Notes: generated by a model from the letters alone, not told the origin. Counted from the first letter of the stretch, positions 41,658 through 50,283 are shown. The stretch: 64,000 nt of DNA from Streptomyces lincolnensis (GCF_021173675.1 NZ_JAIHON010000004.1:558001-622000), one strand, 5' to 3'. Program-made: numbers and translations.

Positions 41658-41820
41658 CCCGTCATCCTCGCGTATGAGGTGCCTTCGAAGTTGCTGAGAA
41701 TCGGGGGTTGGGTGGTGCGGGTCACAGACAGGGTGGGTGGGGGCGCGGAGGCTGGGGTGTGGCGGGGGCGACGAGGGTGTGGCGCGGGTGCGGGTGCGGC
41801 GCGGGTGTAGCGGGGGCTGA

Positions 41821-42606
41821 GTGGAGCGGAAGGGGCGCCTCGGCGTGGAACGTCAGCCTGTGCAGGACGCGTGCTTTCCGGATGTCGCGGGGTTGCTGGA
41901 CGGGGTGCCGCGGCAGGGGGGTGGCCCCGAGGCGCCTCGGGGGCCGGTGGGGAAGCGGCGGCGTTTTCCTGTTCCTCGTCCTTGGCGGGTGCTTCCCACG
42001 CCTGTCGGGACGCCGTTCACGTTCGCGTTCGGTGCGGTTCTGGTTGTCACCTCGCTGATCGCGGCCTATGGCGATCCCGCGCTGGTGCATGCGCTGCACC
42101 AAGGGTCCAGTACGGATGTGGCCCATCTGGTGCGGATGCCCGTGCTGGTGCTGGTGGCGAGTGCGGTGTGGGTCGCCGGGGGGTTGGTCTCGCCGTTCAC
42201 CGTCGGGTTCCTGGTGGTGCTCACCGCGCTTGAGCGGCGGGTGGGTGGGGTGCGTACCGCCTGTGTCTTTCTGCTCGGGCATGTGCTGGCGACGCTGGCC
42301 ACCGAGGTGCCGGTGGGGGTGGGGGTGTTGGTCGGGTATCTGCCCGACAGTTCGCTGCATCGGCTTGATTACGGTGTGAGCTTCGGGGTGGCCGCGGGGG
42401 TGGGGGCGTTGGGTGGGGTGCTCCGGCCCTGGGTGGGGTGGCCGTTGCTCGGGGTGTTCGGGTGGATGCTCGTGCGGAATCTGGTGGCCTTCACCGATCC
42501 GATGACCAACTGGGGGCATCTGATCGCGTTCGGTATCGGGGTCGCTGTCTGGCCGCTGGTGCGGATGCCTGCGGCGCCTGTGCGGCTTCGGTGGGGGCGG
42601 GTGTAG
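41821..42606 (+). CDS. Rhomboid-like integral membrane protein (catalytic Ser not seen)
   Basis: A 261-residue protein with five to six membrane segments from about residue 66 (FTFAFGAVLVVTSLIAAYGD, VLVLVASAVWVAGGLVSPFT, CVFLLGHVLATLATEVPVGV, VSFGVAAGVGALGGVLRPWV, LIAFGIGVAVWPLVRM). The layout and the GHVLATL, GVSFGVAAG and WGHLIAF segments resemble rhomboid proteases. The GxSG nucleophile reads SFGVAAG, so it is probably a pseudoprotease of the rhomboid-like type found in Streptomyces. A GTG at 41821 follows CGGGGGC. The first 60 residues are basic and Pro/Gly-rich. The last 14 residues are encoded by the start of a dispersed repeat, so the native C-terminus may have been replaced. Confidence 0.78.
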   Translation: MERKGRLGVERQPVQDACFPDVAGLLDGVPRQGGGPEAPRGPVGKRRRFPVPRPWRVLPTPVGTPFTFAFGAVLVVTSLIAAYGDPALVHALHQGSSTDVAHLVRMPVLVLVASAVWVAGGLVSPFTVGFLVVLTALERRVGGVRTACVFLLGHVLATLATEVPVGVGVLVGYLPDSSLHRLDYGVSFGVAAGVGALGGVLRPWVGWPLLGVFGWMLVRNLVAFTDPMTNWGHLIAFGIGVAVWPLVRMPAAPVRLRWGRV

Positions 42607-42896
42607 CGCCCAAGGGTGCGTTGTGGGTCGGGGCCGGGGCGGGGGGTGTCCGTCCTCGGTCCGGCGGAACTGTGGCTTTTAGCTGTGCTGCGTGTCGGAC
42701 GCCGGCCGCTGCGGGCGGACACCCCCCGCCCCGTCCCCTCACCGCCGTGGGCGACTGCGTCATCACCGGCCGCCTGTCCTCACCTCAGGGGCGCGGGCGA
42801 TCGCCGGGCGACCGTCCTCACCCAGGGGCGCGGGGAACTGCGCGACCAGCCACTTCGGGCCTGTAGACGCTCTACGACCTTCCCCGGCACCCCCTA
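42564..42896. repeat. Dispersed repeat, copy 2
   Basis: Matches 14417-14715 over most of its length, including GGGTGCGTTGTGGGTCGGGG, the GGGGGTGTCCG/CGGACACCCCC arms, a TGCGTGTCGGACGCCGGCCG segment, the 18-mer GGCGCGGGGAACTGCGCG and the CTCTACGACCTTCC tail. It contains an extra partial GGGGCGCGGGC unit near 42787. It begins inside the rhomboid-like gene and ends just before the lon regulatory boxes. Confidence 0.78.
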
Positions 42897-42918
42897 TGGC
42901 GCATCCGCTCCGGAAGGT

Positions 42919-42935
42919 GATCGCTCAGAGCGAAC
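42919..42935 (+). promoter_or_regulatory. ClgR-like box upstream of lon
   Basis: GATCGC-TCAGA-GCGAAC fits the ClgR site GTTCGC-N5-GCGAAC with two mismatches in the left arm. ClgR activates clp and lon genes in Streptomyces. The box is centred about 83 bp before the lon ATG. Confidence 0.65.
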
Positions 42936-42968
42936 GGCGGCCGGGGAACATTCCGTGGCGTCCATGCA

Positions 42969-42987
42969 TTGAGTCGGCATAGCTCAA
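42969..42987 (+). promoter_or_regulatory. HAIR-like (HspR) inverted repeat upstream of lon
   Basis: TTGAGT-CGGCATA-GCTCAA matches the core of HAIR (CTTGAGT-N7-ACTCAAG), one mismatch from symmetry. HspR represses dnaK, clpB and lon in Streptomyces. The site lies 23-41 bp before the lon ATG, where binding would block the promoter or early transcript. Confidence 0.65.
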
Positions 42988-43009
42988 CTTGACTGCCGAA
43001 GGGGAGATC

Positions 43010-45421
43010 ATGGCTTCGACGTCCACACCGCTCACCCTGCCCGTGCTGCCGCTCGACGATGAGGTCGTGCTGCCCGGGATGGTGGTTCCGCTGGACCTGA
43101 ATGACGCTGATGTGCGCGCCGCGGTGGAGGCTGCTCAGGCGGCCGCGCGTTCCGAGCCCGGGAAGCCCAAGGTTCTGCTGGTGCCACGGATCGACGGGAC
43201 CTACGCGGGCACGGGTGTGCTCGGCACGGTCGAGCAGGTCGGCCGGCTGGCCGACGGGGATCCGGGCGCGCTGATCCGTGGCCGTGGCCGCGTGCGGATC
43301 GGGGCCGGGACCACGGGGCCGGGTGCGGCGCTGTGGGTGGAGGCCGTACGGGTCGATGAGGTGGTGCCCGAGCCGTTGCCCGGCCATGTCGGTGAACTGG
43401 TCAAGGAGTACAAGGCTCTTGCGACCGCCTGGCTGCGTAAGCGTGGTGCCTGGCAGGTCGTGGACCGGGTGCAGGCCATCGACGATGTTTCCGCCCTTGC
43501 CGACAACTCCGGATACTCGCCGTTCCTGACCACCGAGCAGAAGGTGGAGCTGCTGGAGACCGGTGATCCGGTTGCGCGGTTGAAGCTCGCCACGCAGCAG
43601 CTGCGTGATCACCTTGCTGAGCAGGACGTTGCCGAGACCATCGCCAAGGACGTCCAGGAGGGCGTCGACAAGCAGCAGCGGGAGTTCCTGCTGCGGCGGC
43701 AGCTGGAGGCCGTGCGGAAGGAACTGCGCGAGCTGAACGGGGAGTCGGAGGGCGAGGAGTCCGACGACTACCGGGCTCGTGTCGAGGCCGCCGATCTGCC
43801 CGAGAAGGTCCGGGAGGCCGCCCTCAAGGAGGTCGACAAGCTGGAGCGGTCCAGTGATCAGTCGCCCGAGGGATCCTGGATCCGTACCTGGCTCGACACC
43901 GTGCTCGAACTGCCGTGGAACGAGCGGACCGAGGACGCCTATGACATTCAGGGCGCCAAGGCTGTACTCGATGCCGAGCACGCCGGTCTGGAGGACGTGA
44001 AGGAGCGGATCACCGAGTACCTCGCGGTGCGCAAGCGTCGTACCGCGAGGGGGCTGGGTGTCGTCGGCGGGCGGCGTGGGGGTGCCGTGCTGGCGCTCGT
44101 CGGGCCTCCCGGTGTCGGCAAGACCTCGCTGGGTGAGTCCGTGGCGCATGCGATGGGGCGGAAGTTCGTTCGCGTCGCGCTCGGCGGGGTGCGGGACGAA
44201 GCCGAGATCCGCGGGCACCGGCGTACGTATGTGGGTGCGCTGCCCGGGCGGATCGTGCGGGCCATCAAGGAGGCCGGGTCGATGAATCCGGTGGTGCTCC
44301 TCGATGAGATCGACAAGGTGGGGTCCGATTTTCGTGGGGATCCGGCGGCTGCTCTGCTGGAGGTGCTCGACCCCGCGCAGAACCACACCTTCCGGGATCA
44401 CTACCTGGAGGTCGAGCTCGATCTGAGCGATGTTGTTTTCCTGGCCACGGCGAACGTGCTGGAGGCCATTCCGGAGGCGCTCCTCGACCGGATGGAGCTG
44501 GTCCGGCTCGACGGGTACACCGAGGACGAGAAGATCGTCATCGCCCGGGACCACCTGCTGCCCCGGCAGCTGGAGCGGGCCGGTATCGAGGAGGGCGAGG
44601 TCGTCATCGACGAGAGCGCGCTGCGCAAGCTCGCCGGTGAGTACACGCGTGAGGCCGGTGTCCGCAACCTTGAGCGGTCGGTGGCGCGGCTGCTGCGGAA
44701 GGTCGCTGCCCAGCACGAACTGGGTGAGCGGGAGCTGCCGTTCATCGTGGGGGAGGAGGATCTGCGCGGGTTGATCGGGCGGCCGCATCACGTGCCGGAG
44801 TCCGCTCAGGATCCCGCTGAACGGCGGACCGCGGTGCCGGGTGTGGCCACGGGGCTCGCGGTGACCGGTGCGGGTGGCGATGTGCTGTTCGTCGAGGCTT
44901 CGCTCGCCGACCCGGAGACCGGGGCCGCGGGGCTGACGCTGACCGGGCAGCTCGGTGACGTGATGAAGGAGTCCGCGCAGATCGCGCTGAGCTTCCTGCG
45001 GTCCCACGGGGCCGAGTTGGAGTTGCCGGTGGCCGATCTGAAGGACCGGGGTGTGCATATCCACTTCCCCGCGGGTGCGGTGCCGAAGGACGGGCCGAGC
45101 GCCGGTGTCACGATGACCACGGCCCTGGCGTCCCTGCTCAGCGGGCGGCTCGTGCGGACCGATGTGGCCATGACCGGTGAGGTGTCGCTCACCGGGCGGG
45201 TGCTGCCGATCGGTGGTGTGAAGCAGAAGCTGCTCGCCGCGCACCGGGCCGGGGTGACCACCGTCGTCATCCCCAAGCGGAACGAGGCCGACCTGGACGA
45301 CGTCCCGGCGGAGGTGCTGGACAAGCTCGACGTCCACGCCGTCACCGATGTCCGGCAGGTTCTGGAGCTGGCGCTCGCGCCCGCCACGAGTGCGGCGTCG
45401 GAGGTTCCGGTGGCGGCGTGA
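43010..45421 (+). CDS. lon: ATP-dependent protease Lon
   Basis: An 803-residue Lon. The N-terminal substrate domain has LPVLPLDDEVVLPGMVVPL, and the coiled helical region includes QQREFLLRRQLEAVRKELRE. AAA+ Walker A is GPPGVGKTSLGESVA, Walker B VVLLDEIDKVGSDF, with sensor and arginine residues in the usual places. The protease domain has Ser697 in KDGPSAGVTMTTA and Lys738 in IGGVKQKLLAAHRAG. It degrades damaged and regulatory proteins in the cytoplasm. ATG at 43010 follows GAAGGGGAG; the frame is open to 42989 but MASTSTPLTL is the canonical start. ClgR-like and HAIR-like boxes upstream suggest dual stress control. The gene converges on a GH25 gene with a strong hairpin between. Confidence 0.97.
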   Translation: MASTSTPLTLPVLPLDDEVVLPGMVVPLDLNDADVRAAVEAAQAAARSEPGKPKVLLVPRIDGTYAGTGVLGTVEQVGRLADGDPGALIRGRGRVRIGAGTTGPGAALWVEAVRVDEVVPEPLPGHVGELVKEYKALATAWLRKRGAWQVVDRVQAIDDVSALADNSGYSPFLTTEQKVELLETGDPVARLKLATQQLRDHLAEQDVAETIAKDVQEGVDKQQREFLLRRQLEAVRKELRELNGESEGEESDDYRARVEAADLPEKVREAALKEVDKLERSSDQSPEGSWIRTWLDTVLELPWNERTEDAYDIQGAKAVLDAEHAGLEDVKERITEYLAVRKRRTARGLGVVGGRRGGAVLALVGPPGVGKTSLGESVAHAMGRKFVRVALGGVRDEAEIRGHRRTYVGALPGRIVRAIKEAGSMNPVVLLDEIDKVGSDFRGDPAAALLEVLDPAQNHTFRDHYLEVELDLSDVVFLATANVLEAIPEALLDRMELVRLDGYTEDEKIVIARDHLLPRQLERAGIEEGEVVIDESALRKLAGEYTREAGVRNLERSVARLLRKVAAQHELGERELPFIVGEEDLRGLIGRPHHVPESAQDPAERRTAVPGVATGLAVTGAGGDVLFVEASLADPETGAAGLTLTGQLGDVMKESAQIALSFLRSHGAELELPVADLKDRGVHIHFPAGAVPKDGPSAGVTMTTALASLLSGRLVRTDVAMTGEVSLTGRVLPIGGVKQKLLAAHRAGVTTVVIPKRNEADLDDVPAEVLDKLDVHAVTDVRQVLELALAPATSAASEVPVAA

Positions 45422-45439
45422 CGGACGTTGCCGGAAAAA

Positions 45440-45479
45440 GCGAAGGCCCGGGTCCCGTGAGGGAGGCCCGGGCCTTCGC
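45440..45479. terminator. Bidirectional terminator between lon and lysozyme genes
   Basis: Perfect 13-bp stem (45440-45452 with 45467-45479), preceded by AAAAAG on the plus strand, which supplies a T-run for the minus-strand gene. It lies between two convergent stop codons. Confidence 0.85.
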
Positions 45480-45496
45480 CGTGCGGCCGGCGGTCG

Positions 45497-46315
45497 TCAG
45501 CCGTTGGCGAGTGCCTGTACTCGGTCCAGGGCGCCGTTGAACCTGTTGTGGTCGCCGACCGTGGGGCCGGAGGAGGTGTACTGCCACATCGTGTAGTACT
45601 GCCAGCCCGCCGGGAGGGTGCCGACGGTTGAGGCGTAGCGGGCGATCCACAGGGGGGTGGTCGTCGCGAAGCCCGCGTGGTTGCCGGTGCACTGGGTCCA
45701 CCAGCTGGTGGCCGTGTAGATCACCGCGTCGCGGCCGGTGCGGGCCTTGTAGCGGTTCAGGAAGTCGCGGATCCAGGTGACCATGGCGGCCTGGGTCTTG
45801 CCGTAGCAGGCGGCGCCGTAGGGGTTCCACTCGATGTCCAGGGCGCCGGGGAGGGTCTTGCCGTCCCTCGACCAGCCGCCGCCGTGGTCGACGAAGTAGT
45901 CGGCCTGGGTGGCTCCGCTCGTGGTGTCGGGGGTGGCGAAGTGGTAGGCGCCGCGGATCATGCCGACGTTGTAGGAGCCGTTGTACTGCTGGGCGAAGTA
46001 CGGGTTCGTGTAGTACGTGCCCTCGGTGGCCTTGGCGTAGGCCCAGCGGACTCCGCTGTTCCAGAGGGTGGACCAGGCGACGTTGCCCTGATGGCTGGAG
46101 ACGTCGACGCCCTCGGTCTGGGTGGCGCGGGTGTCGGCGGGAGTGCCGTGTCGGCCGTCGTGTTGTACGACGCCCATGCCCATGTGGGCCGAGCCTCGGG
46201 GTGGAGTCGCGGCGGCCGCGGCGGAGTACGGGGCGAGGAGGGCGAGCGTGGTGAGCAGGAGCCCGGCGAGGTGGAGGTGCCGGGGGCGGGCCGTTCCGGG
46301 TCTGTGCACGGGCAT
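45497..46315 (-). CDS. Secreted GH25 lysozyme
   Basis: A 272-residue secreted glycoside hydrolase family 25 enzyme. The signal peptide has a basic start (MPVHRPGTARPRHLHLA) and core GLLLTTLALLAPYSAAAAA. The catalytic (beta/alpha) barrel begins with GVDVSSHQGNVAW and includes WAYAKATEGTYYTNPYFAQQ, GAYHFATPD, the acid/base region LPGALDIEWNPYG, VIYTATSWWTQC and YYTMWQYTSSG. Asp of GVDVSSH and Asp/Glu of DIEWN are the expected catalytic residues. It cleaves beta-1,4 bonds in peptidoglycan outside the cell. ATG at 46315 has GGAGGC 6 bases upstream. Divergent from a MarR regulator gene 248 bp away, which might control it. Confidence 0.95.
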   Translation of the reverse strand: MPVHRPGTARPRHLHLAGLLLTTLALLAPYSAAAAATPPRGSAHMGMGVVQHDGRHGTPADTRATQTEGVDVSSHQGNVAWSTLWNSGVRWAYAKATEGTYYTNPYFAQQYNGSYNVGMIRGAYHFATPDTTSGATQADYFVDHGGGWSRDGKTLPGALDIEWNPYGAACYGKTQAAMVTWIRDFLNRYKARTGRDAVIYTATSWWTQCTGNHAGFATTTPLWIARYASTVGTLPAGWQYYTMWQYTSSGPTVGDHNRFNGALDRVQALANG

Positions 46316-46563
46316 GGCGTGCCTCCGAAGGCTCGGTGATGCTCGGTGGTGCTCGGTGGGGGAACGTGTGCGGTGATGCCGTGCGTGATGGCGTGTGCAT
46401 GCCAGTCGGGTGTCTGAGGGTGAAGCTACGGACGGAGTGGGGCCGGTGGAAGAGGGGCCGGAGGCTGCCGTTGGTCTAGCCCTGCGAAATACTGGCGGAG
46501 CTGCGGCTACGTCGATGGTCGGCGGAAACTTTCAGAGCCGGGAAAACCGAGGCAGGGACTGAC

Positions 46564-47055
46564 GTGCGCGAAGACGGAAACGGCGGGGGACGCCGGGCCG
46601 AGGGTGGAGCGTCGGCCAGTGGTGCGGATCAGGAGTATCTGTCCCTGGAGCGGGAGTTGACGGTTCTGTTGCGCCGTGCGCGGGCCAGCCAGGGCGAGAT
46701 GGCCCGTGAGGTCCATCCCGACCTGGAGTCGGCGGCCTACGGTCTGCTCGTCCGCCTCGACGAGTGCGGACGCCAGCGTGCCACCGAGCTCGCCGCCTAC
46801 ATCGGCGTCGGGAAAGCCACCATGTCCCGTCAGCTGCGCGCCCTGGAGTCCCTCGGCCTGGTCGCCCGCGAACCCGACCCCGCCGACGGCCGCGCCTGGC
46901 TGGTCCATCTCACCGACGAGGGCCGCCAACGCGTCGGCAAGGTCCGCGAGGCCCGCCGAGGCCGGTATGTGAGCCAGCTCGCCCACTGGGACCGCCGGGA
47001 GGTCGCGGAACTGGCCCGGCTGCTCCAGCAGTTGAACCGGGGCATGGAGAAGTAG
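46564..47055 (+). CDS. MarR-family transcriptional regulator
   Basis: A 163-residue winged-helix regulator: helix ELTVLLRRARASQGEM, the HTH RQRATELAAYIGVGKATMSRQLRALE, the wing GLVAREPDPADGRAWLVHLTDEG, and a dimerising C-terminal helix HWDRREVAELARLLQQLN. The first 25 residues are a Gly-rich tail of uncertain value; GTG at 46564 is the start used, GTG/ATG alternatives downstream are possible. Divergent from the GH25 gene, so it may regulate itself and the lysozyme. The ligand is unknown. Confidence 0.9.
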   Translation: MREDGNGGGRRAEGGASASGADQEYLSLERELTVLLRRARASQGEMAREVHPDLESAAYGLLVRLDECGRQRATELAAYIGVGKATMSRQLRALESLGLVAREPDPADGRAWLVHLTDEGRQRVGKVREARRGRYVSQLAHWDRREVAELARLLQQLNRGMEK

Positions 47056-47085
47056 CCGCCCCGGACGAGTGGGGTGCGCGCCGGG

Positions 47086-48375
47086 TCACAGGAGCGCCGC
47101 GCACACCAGTGCCGCCGACACCGTCGCACCGGCCGCGGTCCACAGCACCCAGCGGCGGCCGACGCCGGCGCCCACGGCCAGTGCCGCCACCGCCACGCCC
47201 GCCAGCAGCTCGGTCACCACGGCGGCCGCGGTCGCGCCGGACAGGAAGGTTCCGCGGGTGCTCGCCCGTTCGGCGAGGTCCACCTGCCGCAGGTTCTCGT
47301 CCACGAGGTCGTTCAGGTCGTCGGGGGCGGCGCGCAGCGCGGCCACCGCCGCCGCGTCGACGTCGTCCTCGGCGCCGGGGAGCCGTCCCATGTACGCGGC
47401 GATCTCCTCGACGTGCGCCGCGATCCCGCTCTCGGTCACGGCCACCGCCCGTTCGTGCCGGGCGTCCTCGAAGCCGGTCCCGGTGTCGAGCGTGGCCAGT
47501 TCGCGGGCGGTCGCGCGGAGATGGCCGAGGGTGGCCTCCTCCTGGGCCGTCAGGAGGAAGGCGCTCCGCTGTCCGCCCGCCGCGATCGACGTGGTGGCCC
47601 GGACCGCCTTCCGCGCCGCCTCCGCCTGGGCCCGCTGCTCGCCGCCCGCCGCGACGATCTGCCCGAGCGGCAGGAGCAGCAGGAGCGCGGCGGCGGCGAG
47701 GTGGAGCGTCACCGTGCCGCGGTGGGCGGACGCCGTGGCCGGCTGCGGCAGCAGTTCCAGCGAGCGCAGTACGCGTCGGCCCGGGGGCGCGGACGTCGTC
47801 CCGCGCCACCTGCGCGGGCGGAGGACGACCGCCGCCAGGACCGCGACGAGTACGGCCGCGCCCGCGACCCCCGCCGCGGCCAGTCCCCAGGCCGCCCGGC
47901 GGTCTCCGGAGCGCAGGGTCGCGTCCGGGTCGAGGGCGTACAGCTCGGGCGAGCGGCGCTGTACGTCGGACAGGCGGCGGGGCAGGTCGTAGCCCAGGCT
48001 CTGGTGGCGGTAGCGGTCGGTGGCCAGGACGGGGGAGGCGCCCTCGGCCGTACGCAGGCCGAAGGCGGTCTGCGCGGCGAGCCGGTACTCGGACGCCGCG
48101 AGCCTGCCGTCGCCCCGCAGCGGCCCGAGCGCGTCGGCCCGCGCCTGGGCCACGGCCACCTCGAAGGCGAGCGGGGCCTCGTCGCCGTAGACGAAGCGGA
48201 TGTCCTCCAGGACCGCGCCCTGGCGCCGGACGTCCTGCCGTACGGCCTCCTGGTAGGTCCCCGACGCCTCGCTGAACAGGAGGGTGGCGAGCAGGGTGGC
48301 CAGGGCGGCGACGCAGATCAGCGCGATCTGGACCCGGATGCGTACGCTCAGCCTCCGCGGGTGTCCGCCGCTCAT
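47086..48375 (-). CDS. Membrane protein with sensor-like extracytoplasmic regions, function unknown
   Basis: A 429-residue protein with about five membrane segments: near residues 15-33 (VQIALICVAALATLLATLL), 162-185, 226-246, and two at the C-terminus (TAAAVVTELLAGVAVAALAV, WVLWTAAGATVSAALVCAAL). Two helical extracytoplasmic regions lie between them, containing SEASGTYQEAVRQDVRRQGA and QRAQAEAARKAVRATT, similar in style to four-helix sensor domains of kinases, but no kinase, HAMP or cyclase domain follows. I do not recognise the family. ATG at 48375 overlaps the upstream lipoprotein gene stop by 4 bp, so the two proteins probably function together in the envelope. Confidence 0.75.
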   Translation of the reverse strand: MSGGHPRRLSVRIRVQIALICVAALATLLATLLFSEASGTYQEAVRQDVRRQGAVLEDIRFVYGDEAPLAFEVAVAQARADALGPLRGDGRLAASEYRLAAQTAFGLRTAEGASPVLATDRYRHQSLGYDLPRRLSDVQRRSPELYALDPDATLRSGDRRAAWGLAAAGVAGAAVLVAVLAAVVLRPRRWRGTTSAPPGRRVLRSLELLPQPATASAHRGTVTLHLAAAALLLLLPLGQIVAAGGEQRAQAEAARKAVRATTSIAAGGQRSAFLLTAQEEATLGHLRATARELATLDTGTGFEDARHERAVAVTESGIAAHVEEIAAYMGRLPGAEDDVDAAAVAALRAAPDDLNDLVDENLRQVDLAERASTRGTFLSGATAAAVVTELLAGVAVAALAVGAGVGRRWVLWTAAGATVSAALVCAALL

Positions 48376-48965
48376 GGCGCCGGGCGCCGCAGGGTGACCC
48401 GTACGCCGTCCTCGCTCGTGAGGGCCAGGACGTCGGCGGCCGGCAGCTCCCAGGTGTGCTGTTCAGGGGTGAGATCCCCGGGCCTGTCGGTGTAGTCGCC
48501 CGCCGGGTCGCCGGGATCCTCCCGGGAGATCGTGTACCGGGTGGGTTCCAGCAGCAGGGTGTCCCCGTCGGTGGCCGCGGTGCCCTCCGCGGCGAGGGTG
48601 ATCTGTACGACGCCGTCGGGCGTCGGGGTGGCGAGGATGCCGGCGTACAGATACCGGCCGTCGGCCATGAAGCGGTAGGCGATGGTCCCCGTGCCCTCGT
48701 TGCTCTCCCACGCGCCCACGAGTTCCGGCGGGAGCGCGGTGTCCTCCACGGCGTCCGTGTCCGTGGTCGTGTCCGCGTCCGTGTCCGTGTCCGTGGTCGG
48801 GGACGGCGGGAGCGGGTCGTCGGGAGTGGCGGTCACGGAGGGGGGTTTCCACTCCGGGGGATCGCCGCCCGAGGAGCACGCGGTGAGGCTCACGAGAAGC
48901 AGCAGTACGGCCGTGACGAACAGGTGCCGGAACATGAGCACGGGCCGTTCGCGGTCTCCGGGCAT
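48372..48965 (-). CDS. Lipoprotein coupled to membrane protein
   Basis: A 197-residue lipoprotein: N-terminal MPGDRERPVLMFRHLF, hydrophobic VTAVLLLLVSL and lipobox LTAC, Cys near residue 30. An acidic Asp/Thr repeat linker follows (TDTDTDADTTTDTD, from a degenerate GTCCGT tandem at about 48755-48800). Then comes a beta-rich domain (LPPELVGAWESNEGTGTIAY, MADGRYLYAGILATP, LEPTRYTISREDPGD) that resembles lipocalin-like stress lipoproteins. ATG at 48965 is chosen for its AAGGAG 8 bases upstream; ATG 48935 is an alternative. First gene of a two-gene unit with the membrane protein at 47086-48375. Confidence 0.78.
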   Translation of the reverse strand: MPGDRERPVLMFRHLFVTAVLLLLVSLTACSSGGDPPEWKPPSVTATPDDPLPPSPTTDTDTDADTTTDTDAVEDTALPPELVGAWESNEGTGTIAYRFMADGRYLYAGILATPTPDGVVQITLAAEGTAATDGDTLLLEPTRYTISREDPGDPAGDYTDRPGDLTPEQHTWELPAADVLALTSEDGVRVTLRRPAP

Positions 48966-49141
48966 GTCCGGATCTCCTTCCCCCGTGGAGCGCCTCCCGG
49001 GATCAACCGGCCCCGGAAAACGCCCTTTTGAGTGCTCCACGGTAGATTCCCGCCGTTTGGCGCGCCTCAGGGGATTCCCCAGGGTTTCCGGGGAGTGGCA
49101 CCCCAGGGTGATTCCGGAAACAGGGACCCGAGGTCGTCACG

Positions 49142-49930
49142 TCAGAACTCCACGTGTACGACCGTCGCGTCGTCGTGCAGCTTGCTGCGGCCGAGATACG
49201 TGCGCGAGGACTCGTCCGCCCGCTCCAGCTCCCGTACGCGGTCCACGAGGGCCTGGGCGCCCTCCTTGCGTACGTAGGTGAAGCAGTCCCGCCAGTCGCC
49301 CTCGTGGAACTTCTCCACCCAGCGGGTGGCGCCGTCGGTGAGGGCGGTGAGGGCGCGGACCTCGGAGCGGGGGATGCGGCCCGTCACCGCGCGGGCGGCG
49401 ACGGTCGGGTCGGCCGCCGCCGTGAAGAAGCCGCCCTCCTTGTTGCGGAGGGTGGAGTCGATCAGGGCGTCGGTGGCGAGGGCCGAGCGGGGCAGGCGGG
49501 CCAGGCGGTCGTCGAGGTGGGCGGTGATCGTGCCGTCCGGCGACTCCACCAGCAGCGCGGAGTCCGAGAGGACCAGGTACTCGACGGCCTCTGCGGACCA
49601 GCGGGCCAAGATCGCTGTGGCCTGTGGGGTGCGTGGGTGAGAAAGGTCACAAGAGGGTTGATGGGCCTCGGCTGTTCGAAGAATCGCCCGTGAGAGGATC
49701 TCCGGAAGAGGGATGTCCCGGGAGGAAACGGAAAGTTCGGTCAGGGCGCCGCCGAGCCGGGCCGTGAACCAGGGGACCGAATGCAGACACCCGGTCTCAC
49801 CCCTCGGAGGTGTCACTCCGTCCAGGACGACGAGCGCCCCGCCCAGTCCGGAGGCCGGAAGAGCGACGCTCGCGAAGTCCTCGTTGGGGCGGAGCCGCTC
49901 GCCGGGCTCCGAAACAAGTTCCGTACGCAT
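49142..49930 (-). CDS. PP2C-like protein phosphatase domain protein
   Basis: A 262-residue protein with the PP2C metal-binding pattern: RPNEDFASVAL near residue 14, VVLDGVTPP, TAILARWSAEAVEYLVLSDS, ALTDGATRWVEKF and the C-terminal HDDATVVHVEF. The Asp pairs expected to hold two metals (ED, DG, TDG, DD) are all present, so activity on phosphoserine/threonine proteins is plausible. ATG at 49930 is preferred over the longer frame to 49978. It lacks a membrane segment. It lies divergent from the conservon with 353 bp between; no kinase gene is adjacent. Confidence 0.82.
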   Translation of the reverse strand: MRTELVSEPGERLRPNEDFASVALPASGLGGALVVLDGVTPPRGETGCLHSVPWFTARLGGALTELSVSSRDIPLPEILSRAILRTAEAHQPSCDLSHPRTPQATAILARWSAEAVEYLVLSDSALLVESPDGTITAHLDDRLARLPRSALATDALIDSTLRNKEGGFFTAAADPTVAARAVTGRIPRSEVRALTALTDGATRWVEKFHEGDWRDCFTYVRKEGAQALVDRVRELERADESSRTYLGRSKLHDDATVVHVEF

Positions 49931-50283
49931 CCGGCCAGTCTGCACGAGCCCTTCACAAGCACCTCGAAAGGCTGGCATCCGTCGCGGATCCGATCCACCC
50001 GCGCAGGTCAGACGCCGGGTTTGAGGTGGAATCGTTGGCTCCGGGAAGGCGTGGCGGCGAATACTGCCACCGCCCGCCGCCGACGTCCAACCGGCCCGCC
50101 GCGCAAGGTTGGTGCACGGGCCAGAGGAACTTGCCCGCCAACTCCCGTCCGATGTTCACTCCTTCGGGTGGCGGGTCTGGTGATGCGCGACCGCCGCCCA
50201 CCGGCACTGGGAGGGTCGGGAACGCACCGGGTGTATGCACCAGTTGGCCCCGAAAGATGGGGTGATGGGGCGTCATCCGGGCC
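49931..50283. other. 353-bp intergenic region before the conservon
   Basis: Short open frames occur on both strands but none has a plausible ribosome site or family resemblance. The region should contain the promoters of the PP2C-like gene and the conservon operon. I could not identify a convincing -35/-10 pair or terminator. Confidence 0.55.

Noticed and set aside
41660..41818. G-rich tandem-like tract between spermidine-synthase-like and rhomboid-like genes
   Set aside because: Low-complexity GGGTGYGG drift without a regular unit or dyad; similar composition occurs near 12727-12790, so no specific element is claimed.
42872..45337. 821-codon open frame opposite lon
   Set aside because: Antisense shadow; lon with Walker motifs and Ser-Lys dyad accounts for the region.
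46316..46400. Repeated TGCTCGGTG motif upstream of the GH25 lysozyme gene
   Set aside because: Three short imperfect copies with no symmetry; too little to call a regulator site.
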